Shown: positions 49,063 through 59,582 of the stretch, piece after piece
Layout: every line of letters starts with the position of its first letter
Position numbering within the stretch: the stretch's first letter is position 1
Source: Parvibaculaceae bacterium Mf 1.05b.01
GTDB lineage: Bacteria; Pseudomonadota; Alphaproteobacteria; Parvibaculales; Parvibaculaceae
Assembly: GCA_000509225.1 (NCBI GenBank)
Contig: BAOK01000001.1
Span: forward strand, 1,736,001-1,800,000
Reading direction: 5' to 3'
DNA: 64,000 bases
The notes under the pieces: model-generated
What the model saw: the letters and a program-made list of their open reading frames with translations, nothing else
Database searches by the model: none
Told to the model about the DNA's origin: nothing
Program-made: the position numbers and the translations under genes

Positions 49063-49967
49063 TGCCCCTCTGGATTCCCATCACCATTGCAGCTGCCTTC
49101 CTGCAGAATCTGCGGTCGGCTCTTCAAAGACAATTGGCACAAGACCTTACGGCGACAAGCGCGACTTATGTGCGCTTCCTATTCGGCCTGCCTGTCGCAC
49201 TCCTATACCTGTGGGTCTTGCTCGCCACATCTGACGTTCGGCTCCCTGCCCCATCCGCTGAATTCTATGTTTATGCCGCCCTCGGCGGTGTGGCACAAAT
49301 CGTCGGTACGGTTTTGCTCGTTGCCCTGTTCGCGCATCGTAACTTTGTTGTCGGGACGACCTACTCCAAAACAGAGACTGTTCAGACTGCACTTTTTGGC
49401 ATCTTTGTTTTTGGTGAATCCATCACGCTCGGCGCAGGTATCGGCATTGCTATCAGCCTTGTTGGTGTGATTGCCATCTCTATGGCCCGGACAGAGGCTT
49501 CGCCGTCGGCGCTCATTACCTCGTTCACCGAACGCGCGGCACTGATGGGGCTAGGCTCAGGGGCGGCCTATGGCGTGGCCGCGGTCTGCTATCGCGCGGG
49601 CTCACTGTCACTTGGCATGGATGGTTTTCTGGTCCCCGCTGCGGTTACCCTTGCGGTGGTTCTTACAATTCAAACTCTTCTCATGACAGGCTGGCTCTTG
49701 TGGAAAGACCGAACGTCCCTTATGGCCACGCTCAAGAACTGGCCTGCTTCGCTTGCGATTGGCGTTGCAGGCGCGCTTGGCTCGATTGGCTGGTTCACGG
49801 CCATGACGCTGCAAAACGCGGCTTATGTGCGGGCGCTCGGGCAGATTGAGCTGGTTTTCACCTTCGCTGTATCCTGGTTCTGGTTTCGAGAGCAGGCAAA
49901 CGCGAAGGAAATCGCAGGTGTTCTGCTCATCATTGGTGGGCTGGTCGTCCTTGTACTCGGAACCTAG
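49062..49967 (+). CDS. EamA/DMT-family transporter
   Basis: A 301-residue integral membrane protein with ten hydrophobic helices in two EamA repeats (first ending about 145, second from about 155). YVRFLFGLPVALLYLWVLLA and the C-terminal AYVRALGQIELVFTFAVSWF with EIAGVLLIIGGLVVLVLGT are typical. DMT transporters export or import metabolites such as amino acids or nucleotide sugars; substrate unknown. Its start overlaps the GrpB stop. Confidence 0.9.
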   Translation: MPLWIPITIAAAFLQNLRSALQRQLAQDLTATSATYVRFLFGLPVALLYLWVLLATSDVRLPAPSAEFYVYAALGGVAQIVGTVLLVALFAHRNFVVGTTYSKTETVQTALFGIFVFGESITLGAGIGIAISLVGVIAISMARTEASPSALITSFTERAALMGLGSGAAYGVAAVCYRAGSLSLGMDGFLVPAAVTLAVVLTIQTLLMTGWLLWKDRTSLMATLKNWPASLAIGVAGALGSIGWFTAMTLQNAAYVRALGQIELVFTFAVSWFWFREQANAKEIAGVLLIIGGLVVLVLGT

Positions 49968-49974
49968 AGGTCGC

Positions 49975-50490
49975 ATGGCAATGGACATACGCCCTGAGAA
50001 AGCCGGAGACGAAGAGGCCATATATGAGCTCACACGCATTGCCTTTGAACCGATGTTTTTTAGCGATGGAAGTGAGGCTCCCCTTGTCACCCTGTTACGC
50101 GAAGACGGAGATCTCATTATTTCTTTGGTCGTGGAAAAGGACGGGGAGATTGTCGGACATATCGCGTTCTCTCCAGCGACCATCGCCGGACGGCACGATG
50201 GCTGGTTTGGCCTTGGTCCTGTTTCAGTTCACCCAGATGTTCAAAAGCAGGGGATCGGGCGTGCGCTAGTAGAAATGGGCTTGAAGATTTTGGAGGAGAG
50301 AGGAGCAACAGGGTGTGTACTCACCGGCAACCCTGACATTTACAGTCGACTGAGATTCCAGAGTGACGGCAATCTTAGCTACGGGTCTTTGGACAGGCAG
50401 TTCATTCAGTGGATCGTCTTTTCAGGCCCCACTCCACGCGGTGAGTTGAAGTTCGCGCCAGCGTTTGGCGACGAATATCCGGCTGACTAG
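49975..50490 (+). CDS. GNAT N-acetyltransferase, YhbS-like
   Basis: A 171-residue acetyl-CoA-dependent transferase. The acetyl-CoA-binding motif A is GPVSVHPDVQKQGIGRALVE (about residues 77-96). The N-terminal RPEKAGDEEAIYELTRIAF and the C-terminal region match the YhbS-like group. Start ATG at 49975 (or 49981) lies only 7 bases after the transporter stop, so it belongs to that operon. Acceptor unknown. Confidence 0.9.
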   Translation: MAMDIRPEKAGDEEAIYELTRIAFEPMFFSDGSEAPLVTLLREDGDLIISLVVEKDGEIVGHIAFSPATIAGRHDGWFGLGPVSVHPDVQKQGIGRALVEMGLKILEERGATGCVLTGNPDIYSRLRFQSDGNLSYGSLDRQFIQWIVFSGPTPRGELKFAPAFGDEYPAD

Positions 50491-50527
50491 CTGACGTTAG
50501 ACATCAACCTTTGCCAACACGGCATTC

Positions 50528-51400
50528 TTATGCCGGAACATTCCCTGCAATGGTCGTACGATGCATGACCCGCAAATGGCCGTCATAGCCCCCATCGGCG
50601 AGATGCAAACAGCAGCGATTGTCCCAAAGCGTGAGCATGTTCTGTTGCCACTTGTGGCGGTAGACATATTTGTCCTGAACCATATGGGCGAAAAGCTCGC
50701 CCAGCAGTTTCTGCGCTTCTGCCTCGTCCATCCCGTCAATACCGATCGTGTAGGTGGGACTGACATAGAGCGCTTTGCGGCCTGTCACAGGATGCGTGCG
50801 CACGAGGGGATGAAGCTGTTTCGTTTCCGCCTTGGTTGACGAAATGATTTTCATCGTGCGCTTCTCAGTCTCCTGCGCGAAAAGCCCTTTTGATCCATAA
50901 GGCAGTATCGCACTGTGGATCGCCATCAGCCCCTCAAGACGCGCTTTCATCTCGTCGGACAAATCGTCATAGGCGCGCCTGCCATCTGCATAGAGCGTGT
51001 CGCCGCCAACGGGCGGTGTTACTTCAGAATGGAGGATCGTGCCTGCGGGCGGCGTTTCCTGGAAGCTCCAGTCGGAATGCCAGCCCGCGCCGAAGTTTGT
51101 CGCCTTTTCATCTGGCTCGCGACGCAACTCCAGCACATGGGGACGGCCTTCCATGGACTTGATGAAAGGGTCTTCGCCAAACTCGCCAAACTGCAGCGTA
51201 AAGGCCTCCAGCTCATCCAGCGTGAGGGGCTGATCAGGGAAATAGATCACACCGTGCGCCGCCCAGGCTTCTTTGACTTCCTGCAGCGTCTCCGGCTGCA
51301 GGGGCTTTGAGATATCGAGGCCCGTGATGCCTGCGCCGAACCCGTCCGGATTTGCCGCCACCTCAATCGACTGAAAATCAGAAACCTGTGTTTGTGCCAT
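50528..51400 (-). CDS. TauD/TfdA-family Fe(II)/2-oxoglutarate dioxygenase, second copy
   Basis: A 290-residue oxygenase. The HxD is in AGWHSDWSF (about 100-108), with LVRTHPVTGRKALYVSP (about 191-207) and HRTTIAGNVPA at the end. The distal His/Arg pattern is that of the family. It is diverged from the 41.6-kb copy (which has TWHSDVTW). Start ATG at 51400, with AGGGGAAG upstream. It is divergent from a small plus-strand gene. Confidence 0.93.
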   Translation of the reverse strand: MAQTQVSDFQSIEVAANPDGFGAGITGLDISKPLQPETLQEVKEAWAAHGVIYFPDQPLTLDELEAFTLQFGEFGEDPFIKSMEGRPHVLELRREPDEKATNFGAGWHSDWSFQETPPAGTILHSEVTPPVGGDTLYADGRRAYDDLSDEMKARLEGLMAIHSAILPYGSKGLFAQETEKRTMKIISSTKAETKQLHPLVRTHPVTGRKALYVSPTYTIGIDGMDEAEAQKLLGELFAHMVQDKYVYRHKWQQNMLTLWDNRCCLHLADGGYDGHLRVMHRTTIAGNVPA

Positions 51401-51523
51401 GTTTTCTTCCCCTCTTTCCTTAAGACTAGCGCTCAAGCAACCGATGCGCACGTTAGAATTTAGGGGCTTGCAGAAAACCAAAAGTATCTATGACATTGCG
51501 CTGGAACAGACACGGAGGATTTG

Positions 51524-51859
51524 ATGAGCAAAGAGAAAAAATCGACGGATATGTATGTAGATTTGCCTGATAACCTCACCCGCGATCAGATAATGGGCGT
51601 CGTTGAACGGGCGGCGGAACGCGTCGGCCTCTATATCTCGCACATTGGCAGTTATTCCCGAAAGAAATACCCAAACTCAGTTCACTGGCACTTCAAGCGA
51701 GATGCAAAAGAAGTAGGTCTGATTGATGCAACCTATTGGGACGTAAAGTCATTGCTCTGGTTGATGGTGCGTCATCGCGAGCCAGAATGGGTCCAGAAAA
51801 CCGCACCCAAATTGCACCGTGCGCTGCGTCAGGAAGCCAAGGCTCTCGGTGGCGCATGA
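51524..51859 (+). CDS. Hypothetical protein (111 aa)
   Basis: Start ATG at 51524 after ACGGAGGAT. The protein is rich in charged residues, with LPDNLTRDQIMGVVERAAERVGLYI (alpha then strand) and TYWDVKSLLWLMVRHREPEWV; it looks like a small alpha/beta or nucleic-acid-associated fold. No family recognised. It converges on the nitronate monooxygenase gene, separated by a hairpin. Confidence 0.6.
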   Translation: MSKEKKSTDMYVDLPDNLTRDQIMGVVERAAERVGLYISHIGSYSRKKYPNSVHWHFKRDAKEVGLIDATYWDVKSLLWLMVRHREPEWVQKTAPKLHRALRQEAKALGGA

Positions 51860-51892
51860 AAAAGGGCGCGGCATTTCTGCCGAGCCCTTCAC
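51860..51892 (-). terminator. Hairpin terminator for the minus-strand gene
   Basis: AAGGGC-G-CGGCA and TGCCG-A-GCCCTT (51862-51889) pair with one mismatch; on the minus strand they are followed by TTTTTC, so it ends the 51.9-52.9-kb gene. Confidence 0.8.
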
Positions 51893-51909
51893 TTAGTCTT
51901 TGACGCAGA

Positions 51910-53139
<1,230 letters not shown>

Positions 53140-54048
53140 ATGAACACGGGCGCCGATTGGAACCTCTTTCGCACCTTCCTCGCTGTGGCCGACGCCGGAT
53201 CCCACTCGGCTGCGGGACGGCGGCTGAAGCTCAGTCACGCGACTGTTGGCCGCCACATTGCGGAGCTGGAACGGCATCTCGGCCAGAAACTCTTTGTCCG
53301 TGACACAGACGGTTATGCCCTCACACCTGCTGGCGATCATTTGAAGCATGAAGCAGATCTCATGGCGTCTGCAGCGCTCCGCGCTGAACGCATTGCTGCT
53401 GCCGAAGGGGAGAGCCCCAAGGGGGTCGTTCGGGTTTCTACCGCAGCAACACTCGCTGGATATTGGCTGATGCCGCACATGAAGGACTTCCACGCAACAT
53501 TTCCCGACATCGAAATTGAATATATGACGGACGCCTGGCCTGCCAGCGTCCGCCGCCGTGAGGCAGATATCGTCATTCGGCTCTACGGTCCCGGGCAGGA
53601 AAACCTTGTGGGAAAGAAGATCGCCCGCGTCGGCGTCGCTTTCTACGCCTCCAAGGACTATGTGGAGGCGCATGGGGTGCCCTCCTCCAGGGAAGAATGG
53701 GCGTCGCATACCGTGATCGGGTTTGCGGGTGCAGCTGCAGAAACTGAGCTTCACAAATGGTCGAACCATGTGACACGCGACGCACCCACCTGGCTGCGGT
53801 GCTCATCGATTGCCGATCAGCTCCGCGCTGTGCGGAACGGTGTGGGCATTACAGTGCTTACCTGCCTCATTGGTGACCAGCATCCCGACCTTGTGCGCAT
53901 TGCGCCTGACAAGCTGTTCAGCTCGACAGATGTCTGGCTGCTTGCTCATCCAGACCTTCGGCAGACGGAGCCGGTTTCGACCGTTTTCGACTTTATCGCC
54001 CAGCGTGGCAAACAGGACCGTGATCACCTGCTGGGTCGGGTCTCCTAA
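53140..54048 (+). CDS. LysR-family transcriptional regulator 1
   Basis: A 302-residue LysR protein. The HTH is FRTFLAVADAGSHSAAGRRL, then LSHATVGRHIAELERHLGQK (about 9-50); the effector domain (about 90-295) has VVRVSTAATLAGYWLMPHM and VAFYASKDYVEAHG. Start ATG at 53140 after AGAAGAG. It lies between two nitronate-monooxygenase-like genes, one divergent and one downstream, which are its probable targets. Confidence 0.93.
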   Translation: MNTGADWNLFRTFLAVADAGSHSAAGRRLKLSHATVGRHIAELERHLGQKLFVRDTDGYALTPAGDHLKHEADLMASAALRAERIAAAEGESPKGVVRVSTAATLAGYWLMPHMKDFHATFPDIEIEYMTDAWPASVRRREADIVIRLYGPGQENLVGKKIARVGVAFYASKDYVEAHGVPSSREEWASHTVIGFAGAAAETELHKWSNHVTRDAPTWLRCSSIADQLRAVRNGVGITVLTCLIGDQHPDLVRIAPDKLFSSTDVWLLAHPDLRQTEPVSTVFDFIAQRGKQDRDHLLGRVS

Positions 54049-54176
54049 GAAGCACACCAGGCGCGGCCTGTTCAAAAAAGAACGCCATTCTGATCATAAA
54101 TGAACCTGTCACTTGGCCGGAACCGCTCTATATTCCGCCTCAACAAAGTTGAACCAGATCGCTCGGAGACTGATCC

Positions 54177-55148
54177 ATGTCGCTACCTCCCGTCCTGCAA
54201 AATTCACTGGAAATCCCGGTGGTGGGCTCCCCGCTCTTTATCGTGTCGGGGCCAGAACTTGTCATCGCCCAGTGTAAGGCGGGGATTGTTGGGTCCTTCC
54301 CAGCGCTGAACGCACGACCAGAACCTGTTCTGGAAGAGTGGATCATCCGCATCAAAACAGAGCTCGCGGAATATCAGGCCGCGAACCCTGACAAGAAGGT
54401 CGCACCGTTTGCGGTCAATCAGATCTGCCACTCCTCCAATAATCGTCTGATGCACGACATGGAGGTCTGCACGAAACACGAAGTGCCGATCATCATCACG
54501 TCGCTTCGCCCGCCTGCGGAGATTGTTGAAGCTGCGCATTCTTATGGCGGCAAAGTGTTTCATGACGTCATCAATGTGAAGCACGCGAAGAAGGCAGCTG
54601 AGCAAGGCGTAGATGGCTTGATCCTGGTGTGTGCCGGGGCCGGTGGCCACGCGGGTACACTCTCTCCCTTCGCGCTCGTTCGGGAAGTGAAGGAATGGTT
54701 CGACGGCACCATCCTCCTGTCCGGTGCCATCTCTGACGGCTTTTCCGTCGCCTCTGCTTTGGCGCTCGGTGCAGACCTTGCCTATATCGGTTCGCGCTTC
54801 ATCTCGACAGAAGAAGCAAATGCGGACCAGGCCTACAAAGAGGCCCTGCAGAAATATGCGGCAGACGACATTATTTATTCCAACCTCTTCACCGGCGTGC
54901 ACGGCAATTATCTCGCACCGTCTATCGCGGACTCAGGTCTCGACCCAAACAACCTGCCGGTTGCGGACAAATCCAAAATGAATTTTGGCTCCGGCGGCAA
55001 CATGAAGCAGAAAGCCTGGAAAGACATTTGGGGCTGTGGCCAGGGCATCGGCCTTATTGACGATGCGCCGCCTGTGGCAGATCTCGTTGCGCGGATGAAA
55101 GCGGAGTTTGACGAAGCCCGCGAACAGTTCAACGCGAAAGCAAGCTAA
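54177..55148 (+). CDS. Nitronate monooxygenase family flavoprotein, copy 2
   Basis: A 323-residue FMN protein of the same superfamily as copy 1. Visible segments are VVGSPLFIVSGPELVIAQCK at the start, VCAGAGGHAGTLSPFAL (about 158-174; the GGH His is kept) and LSGAISDGFSVASALALGAD (about 181-200). The C-terminal half has a distinct tail. Start ATG at 54177 after CGGAG. A strong terminator follows. Confidence 0.93.
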   Translation: MSLPPVLQNSLEIPVVGSPLFIVSGPELVIAQCKAGIVGSFPALNARPEPVLEEWIIRIKTELAEYQAANPDKKVAPFAVNQICHSSNNRLMHDMEVCTKHEVPIIITSLRPPAEIVEAAHSYGGKVFHDVINVKHAKKAAEQGVDGLILVCAGAGGHAGTLSPFALVREVKEWFDGTILLSGAISDGFSVASALALGADLAYIGSRFISTEEANADQAYKEALQKYAADDIIYSNLFTGVHGNYLAPSIADSGLDPNNLPVADKSKMNFGSGGNMKQKAWKDIWGCGQGIGLIDDAPPVADLVARMKAEFDEAREQFNAKAS

Positions 55149-55171
55149 CCGCTCTCATATCTATGAATGAT

Positions 55172-55207
55172 AAGGCCTCGCGGAGAACACCCGCGGGGCC
55201 TTTTGTT
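55172..55207 (+). terminator. Rho-independent terminator
   Basis: AAGGCC-T-CGCGG (55172-55183) pairs with CCGCG-G-GGCCTT (55191-55202), followed by TTTG. Confidence 0.85.
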
Positions 55208-55342
55208 TGCGAGAACATAAAATTTCAGGGGAAAATCCTGCCGATTGGCCTATTTGGACGGGCGGCTAAGTGAGCTCGGAAAAATGTTCTACATTGAGAT
55301 TATACGACTGTCAGAACCCAGCTAGACCGTTTGAGGTTCGAT

Positions 55343-56356
55343 CTAGACAGGGACCTCCTGCGGGGTGGCTTGAGCCAGTGTGCTCTGGATGCAGCCCATT
55401 CCTTCAAGGGACTGCGCCAGCGCCACATCCAGCGGCGTGTGAGGCTCGTCGCCCAAGAAGGCGACAAGTTTCGCATTGTCGAGCTCGACGGTTTCCTTCC
55501 AGAGATAGCGCATCTCCAGCAGTTCCCGCAGCATGCGAACAAAGGGCGATGCCAGGCGGATGACACCCCAGGGCATTTTCTTCACCTTCATGGTCTCATC
55601 TCCAGCGACACGGGCAATCGCTTTTGCCATATCCACGCCTCTCTCGAAGAAGTGTCCGCGGAAATGGAAAATGTCGTTGTCGGCTAAGCGATCTTCCTGT
55701 TCGACCAGCTGACGAAATGTTTCGGCGAGATCCGGCAGGTACGCCCAGGCATGGCCTTTGTCGTGCATGCCTGGGTAGGTCACTGAATTGATTTCTTTGC
55801 CCGGCTTTACCAACGCATTTGGCAACCAGGAGCCGGGCGCGTGTTCGCCAAAAAAATCACCTGCCCTTACGGTGAGTGATTTTATCCCGGCATCCACCAT
55901 CATCTGTTCCATCTCCACGCGGATGGCCCCTTTGTTGGTCATTGGATTTTGTGGGGAGGTCTCCTTGAGCAATGGCCAAGCGTCGGGGCCAAAATTGTAG
56001 ACATTGCCAGGAAAGAGCAGCCGAACGTTTTCTGCTTTCGCTGCGGCGATGGCGTTGGCAAGCATGGGGACTGCTCGCTCACGCCATTTCTGATAGCCGG
56101 GTGGATTGGCGCCATGGAAGATCGCGTCTGCGCCCTTGGCGGCTTTCAGCACATCTTTCACCTTCAAAGCATCACCCTTCCGCCAATCAGCCACGCCCAG
56201 ATGCGCGAACTTTTTTTCGGCCTCTTTGGGTTTGCGGGCCAAGGCACGGACGGTCCAGCCAGCGCGGGCAAAGGATTTGGCGATCTCCCCGCCAATGCCG
56301 CCGGTGGCACCAATAATGAGAAGGGTTTTTGAGGGGGAAGATTGCATTTGGGTCAT
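55343..56356 (-). CDS. NAD(P)-binding epimerase/dehydratase-like Rossmann protein
   Basis: A 337-residue atypical SDR protein. The cofactor motif is GATGGIGGEIAKSFARAG (about residues 16-33); YNFGPDAWP and HAPGSWLPN mark the usual epimerase-like middle, while the YxxxK catalytic motif is not clear, so activity is uncertain. It resembles the NAD-dependent epimerase group of unknown substrate. Divergent from the second LysR gene. Confidence 0.88.
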   Translation of the reverse strand: MTQMQSSPSKTLLIIGATGGIGGEIAKSFARAGWTVRALARKPKEAEKKFAHLGVADWRKGDALKVKDVLKAAKGADAIFHGANPPGYQKWRERAVPMLANAIAAAKAENVRLLFPGNVYNFGPDAWPLLKETSPQNPMTNKGAIRVEMEQMMVDAGIKSLTVRAGDFFGEHAPGSWLPNALVKPGKEINSVTYPGMHDKGHAWAYLPDLAETFRQLVEQEDRLADNDIFHFRGHFFERGVDMAKAIARVAGDETMKVKKMPWGVIRLASPFVRMLRELLEMRYLWKETVELDNAKLVAFLGDEPHTPLDVALAQSLEGMGCIQSTLAQATPQEVPV

Positions 56357-56409
56357 CAGACAGGCTCCGTTTTGATTACCCTCCTGATATGCGACAAACG
56401 TCTGTGAAT

Positions 56410-56426
56410 ATAAATTGCCTATTTAT
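56410..56426. promoter_or_regulatory. Dyad ATAAAT-TGCCT-ATTTAT, LysR operator candidate
   Basis: A 17-base inverted repeat centred between the two divergent genes (starts at 56356 and 56450), AT-rich as LysR binding sites often are. Confidence 0.55.
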
Positions 56427-56449
56427 GTGCCTTATCTATACTTTTTTGT

Positions 56450-57352
56450 GTGAATGAGATTGAACCGGACTGGGCCCTTTATCGCTCCTTTCTCGCTGTT
56501 ATGCGCAAGGGCAGTCTTTCTGCGGCCGCTGCCGCGCTGAAGCTCACCCAGCCAACGCTCGGACGCCACATAGACGGCCTTGAGGCAGCGCTTGCGACCC
56601 CGCTCTTCACCCGCTCGCGGATGGGACTCGCCCCCACTGACGCAGCTCTTGAGCTTCTGCCACACGTGGAAACGATGGAGGCGGCGGCGGCTGCCTTTCT
56701 CCGCACCTCTAGCGGTGAAGCAGCAGAGGCACGCGGAACGGTGCGTCTGACGTCCAGCGAGATCATGGGCGCGGAGGTGCTGCCTGCCATGCTTGCCCGC
56801 TTCCATGCGCACTATCCCCGCATTGATATTGAGCTCAACCTGGATGATCGTCAGCAAGACCTGCTGAGGCGCGATGCAGATGTGGCGCTTCGCATGGCGC
56901 GGCCCACCCAGACCGCATTGGTGGCGAAACATGTCGGCAATGCGCGGGTCAATCTCTACGCCCACAAATCCTATCTTGCTAAACATCCCCTTCCCGGCTC
57001 TTTGTCAGACATCCCCGGCATGTCCGTCATCGGATATGACGATAATTCGAGAATTCTGGACCTCATCCGGATCGGGCAGCTCTCCGTGCCGCCCAACACG
57101 TTTACGCTCCGCAGTGATTCCGAACTCGCTCAACTGGCCCTTTTGAGAGCAGGTGCAGGAATTGGAGGATGCCAGGCGGGGATTGCACGTCGGGAGGCTG
57201 ATCTGCAGCCGGTCTTTCATGACCAATTTGAATTCACCATGGAAATGTGGCTTGCCTATCATGAGGATCTGAGAGCAAGCCGCCGGGTCCGACTTCTGGT
57301 CGACTTTCTGGCGGCTGAGCTTGAGGGATACGCGGCGGAGAACGCCCTCTAG
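56450..57352 (+). CDS. LysR-family transcriptional regulator 2
   Basis: A 300-residue LysR protein, start GTG at 56450. [37 protein letters not shown] (about 11-44). The effector domain (about 93-290) contains [18 protein letters not shown] and GVAL-like repeats. The divergent Rossmann protein is its most likely target. Same subfamily as LysR 1 by pattern. Confidence 0.93.
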   Translation: MNEIEPDWALYRSFLAVMRKGSLSAAAAALKLTQPTLGRHIDGLEAALATPLFTRSRMGLAPTDAALELLPHVETMEAAAAAFLRTSSGEAAEARGTVRLTSSEIMGAEVLPAMLARFHAHYPRIDIELNLDDRQQDLLRRDADVALRMARPTQTALVAKHVGNARVNLYAHKSYLAKHPLPGSLSDIPGMSVIGYDDNSRILDLIRIGQLSVPPNTFTLRSDSELAQLALLRAGAGIGGCQAGIARREADLQPVFHDQFEFTMEMWLAYHEDLRASRRVRLLVDFLAAELEGYAAENAL

Positions 57353-57486
57353 GCAGACGCGTGTCCGGACGGAAAACTGCCAAGTCTGATTTGGTACTTT
57401 TCCCGACTTTTCGGGGCCACGCTTTGGTCCTGAGCGCCCAAAGTGCTATATCACCCCCAACATTCTTTATTGATTGGAGCCTCCTC

Positions 57487-58710
57487 ATGTCTCAGGCCGC
57501 TGCCTCCGGTGACACCCAACCCGTCGCCAACCCAAAACTTCCCCCGTTTAACTGGGAGGACGCTCTGGGCTTTGACGACCAGCTCAGCGAAGAAGAACGG
57601 ATGGTGCGTGATAGCGCAGCGGCGTTTGCTCAGGACAAGCTGATGCCCGGGATCATTGAGGCGAACAGACATGAGACGTTTGACCGCTCCCTCATGAACC
57701 AGATGGGCGAACAGGGTCTGCTCGGCTCAACCATTCCTGAGAAGTATGGCTGTGCGGGCCTCAACTATGTCTGCTACGGCCTTGTTGCTCGTGAGGTTGA
57801 GCGCGTTGATAGCGGCTATCGCTCAGCTATGAGTGTGCAATCAAGTCTCGTCATGCATCCGATCTATGCCTATGGCAGCGAAGAGCAGCGCATGAAGTAT
57901 CTGCCCAAGCTTGCAACAGGTGAATGGGTTGGCTGCTTTGGCCTCACCGAACCAGACCATGGGTCTGACCCCGGTTCCATGAAGACACGGGCGAAAAAAG
58001 TCGATGGCGGATACTCTCTTTCCGGCTCCAAGCTCTGGATTACGAACTCCCCCATTGCAGATCTCGCTGTTGTCTGGGCGAAGACGGAAGATGATGTCAT
58101 TCGCGGCTTCATTGTCGAGCGCGACTTTAAGGGGTTCGAAACGCCGAAGATCGAAGGCAAAATGTCTCTGCGGGCTTCCATCACTGGCGGGATCATGCTG
58201 GATGAGTGTTTTGTACCGGAGGAAAACCTGCTCCCCAATGTTCGTGGCCTTGCCGGCCCCTTTGGCTGTCTCAATCGCGCCCGCTACGGGATCGCCTGGG
58301 GCGTCCTGGGTGCGGCAGAATTCTGTTGGCATGTGGCGCGCACCTACACGCTGGAGCGCAATCAGTTTGGGCGGCCTCTCGCGGCCAATCAGCTTATCCA
58401 GAAGAAGCTTGCGGACATGCAGACGGAGATCACGCTGGGGCTCCATTCCTGCCTGCAACTCGGTCGGAATTTTGATGCCAATACGGCGGCACCGGAGTCC
58501 ATTTCCCTGATGAAGCGGAACAATTGCGGCAAGGCGCTCGACATTGCCCGCGTTGCCCGCGACATGCACGGCGGAAATGGCATTTCCGACGAGTACCACG
58601 TGATCCGCCACGTGATGAACCTGGAAACGGTCAACACGTATGAAGGCACGCACGATATTCATGCGCTGATCCTGGGCCGGGCCCAGACCGGCATTCAGGC
58701 GTTTTTCTAA
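57487..58710 (+). CDS. gcdH: Glutaryl-CoA dehydrogenase
   Basis: A 407-residue acyl-CoA dehydrogenase that oxidises and decarboxylates glutaryl-CoA to crotonyl-CoA in lysine and aromatic-acid breakdown. [20 protein letters not shown] at the end (catalytic Glu about 390) is the GcdH hallmark. [15 protein letters not shown] (FAD site) and [17 protein letters not shown] are characteristic. Start ATG at 57487 with TTGGAG upstream; the frame is open further but not needed. Confidence 0.95.
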   Translation: MSQAAASGDTQPVANPKLPPFNWEDALGFDDQLSEEERMVRDSAAAFAQDKLMPGIIEANRHETFDRSLMNQMGEQGLLGSTIPEKYGCAGLNYVCYGLVAREVERVDSGYRSAMSVQSSLVMHPIYAYGSEEQRMKYLPKLATGEWVGCFGLTEPDHGSDPGSMKTRAKKVDGGYSLSGSKLWITNSPIADLAVVWAKTEDDVIRGFIVERDFKGFETPKIEGKMSLRASITGGIMLDECFVPEENLLPNVRGLAGPFGCLNRARYGIAWGVLGAAEFCWHVARTYTLERNQFGRPLAANQLIQKKLADMQTEITLGLHSCLQLGRNFDANTAAPESISLMKRNNCGKALDIARVARDMHGGNGISDEYHVIRHVMNLETVNTYEGTHDIHALILGRAQTGIQAFF

Positions 58711-58716
58711 GTCCGG

Positions 58717-59433
58717 ATGGCCTCCTCTGATCTGAGCATCTCGCGGCACAAAGGCCACGGGGATATCGACGGCGCCCACGACATTGCCGTGGTGATTGAC
58801 GTTATCCGTGCCTTCACCTTTGCCAAAACCGCTTTCGATAATGGTGCGGAGCGCATCTTGCTGGCAGAGGAGGTAGATGCTGCCCGCGCGCTGGCTGCTG
58901 CCCATCCAGACAGCCTGCTCGCCGGCGAAATTGATGCGCTGCCCATCAAGGGCTTTGATTTCGGAAATTCGCCTGCCCAGATCGCCGGTTTAGACCTATC
59001 TGGACGGACGCTGGTGCACCGCACCTCCAACGGCACGCAAATGGCCATCAAAGCGTTGGAATGTGCGTCTCATGTGCTCGTGACTGGTCTCAGCAACGCA
59101 CAAGCAACGGCCCAAGCGGTCGCCACTCTTGCAGAGGGTGGCTCCACAAAGCTCCTTCTGGTTGCAACACATCCAACAGGTGATGAGGATGTCGCCTGTG
59201 GTGACCTGGTGCTGTCGCTGCTTGGCCAGAAGGGTGGCATTACGCCTGATCAGGCGTTTGATAGGACCCAGACGTCAGAGGCCGCAGGTAAATTTCTTGA
59301 TCCGGCGCAGCCTGACTTTCCGGCAACTGATATGGTGCATGTGCTTGCCATGGACCCTCCAGACTATGCGATGCAGGTGACGCTCGAAGCTGGTGTCCCA
59401 ACGGTCAGAAAAACCATCTTCAAAAACATCTGA
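58717..59433 (+). CDS. comB: 2-phosphosulfolactate phosphatase family protein
   Basis: A 238-residue protein of the ComB family. DIAVVIDVIRAFTFAKTAF (Asp about 28), GEIDALPIKGFDFGNSP (about 71-87) and HRTSNGTQMAIKAL (about 101-114) are typical, with acidic residues for metal binding. ComB hydrolyses 2-phosphosulfolactate in coenzyme M synthesis, but bacterial members without the rest of that pathway are common and the substrate may differ. It lies 6 bases after gcdH, probably in one transcript. Confidence 0.88.
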   Translation: MASSDLSISRHKGHGDIDGAHDIAVVIDVIRAFTFAKTAFDNGAERILLAEEVDAARALAAAHPDSLLAGEIDALPIKGFDFGNSPAQIAGLDLSGRTLVHRTSNGTQMAIKALECASHVLVTGLSNAQATAQAVATLAEGGSTKLLLVATHPTGDEDVACGDLVLSLLGQKGGITPDQAFDRTQTSEAAGKFLDPAQPDFPATDMVHVLAMDPPDYAMQVTLEAGVPTVRKTIFKNI

Positions 59434-59582
59434 CCCCTTCCGCCACTCGCGGGACAGGTTTAGACTTTTCAAACGACTCAGGCGCGGCCCGGAAAACCTC
59501 CGGGTCGCGCCGTTTGCGCCTCTGGTCCCAGGTGTCGTTTGGGGAGGAGAGCTTGAGGACGCTGACCCAAAGGTTTGAACGC

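Noticed and set aside
57841-58905. 354-codon minus-strand frame opposite gcdH
   Set aside because: GcdH is unambiguous; long antisense frames are expected in GC-rich codon usage.
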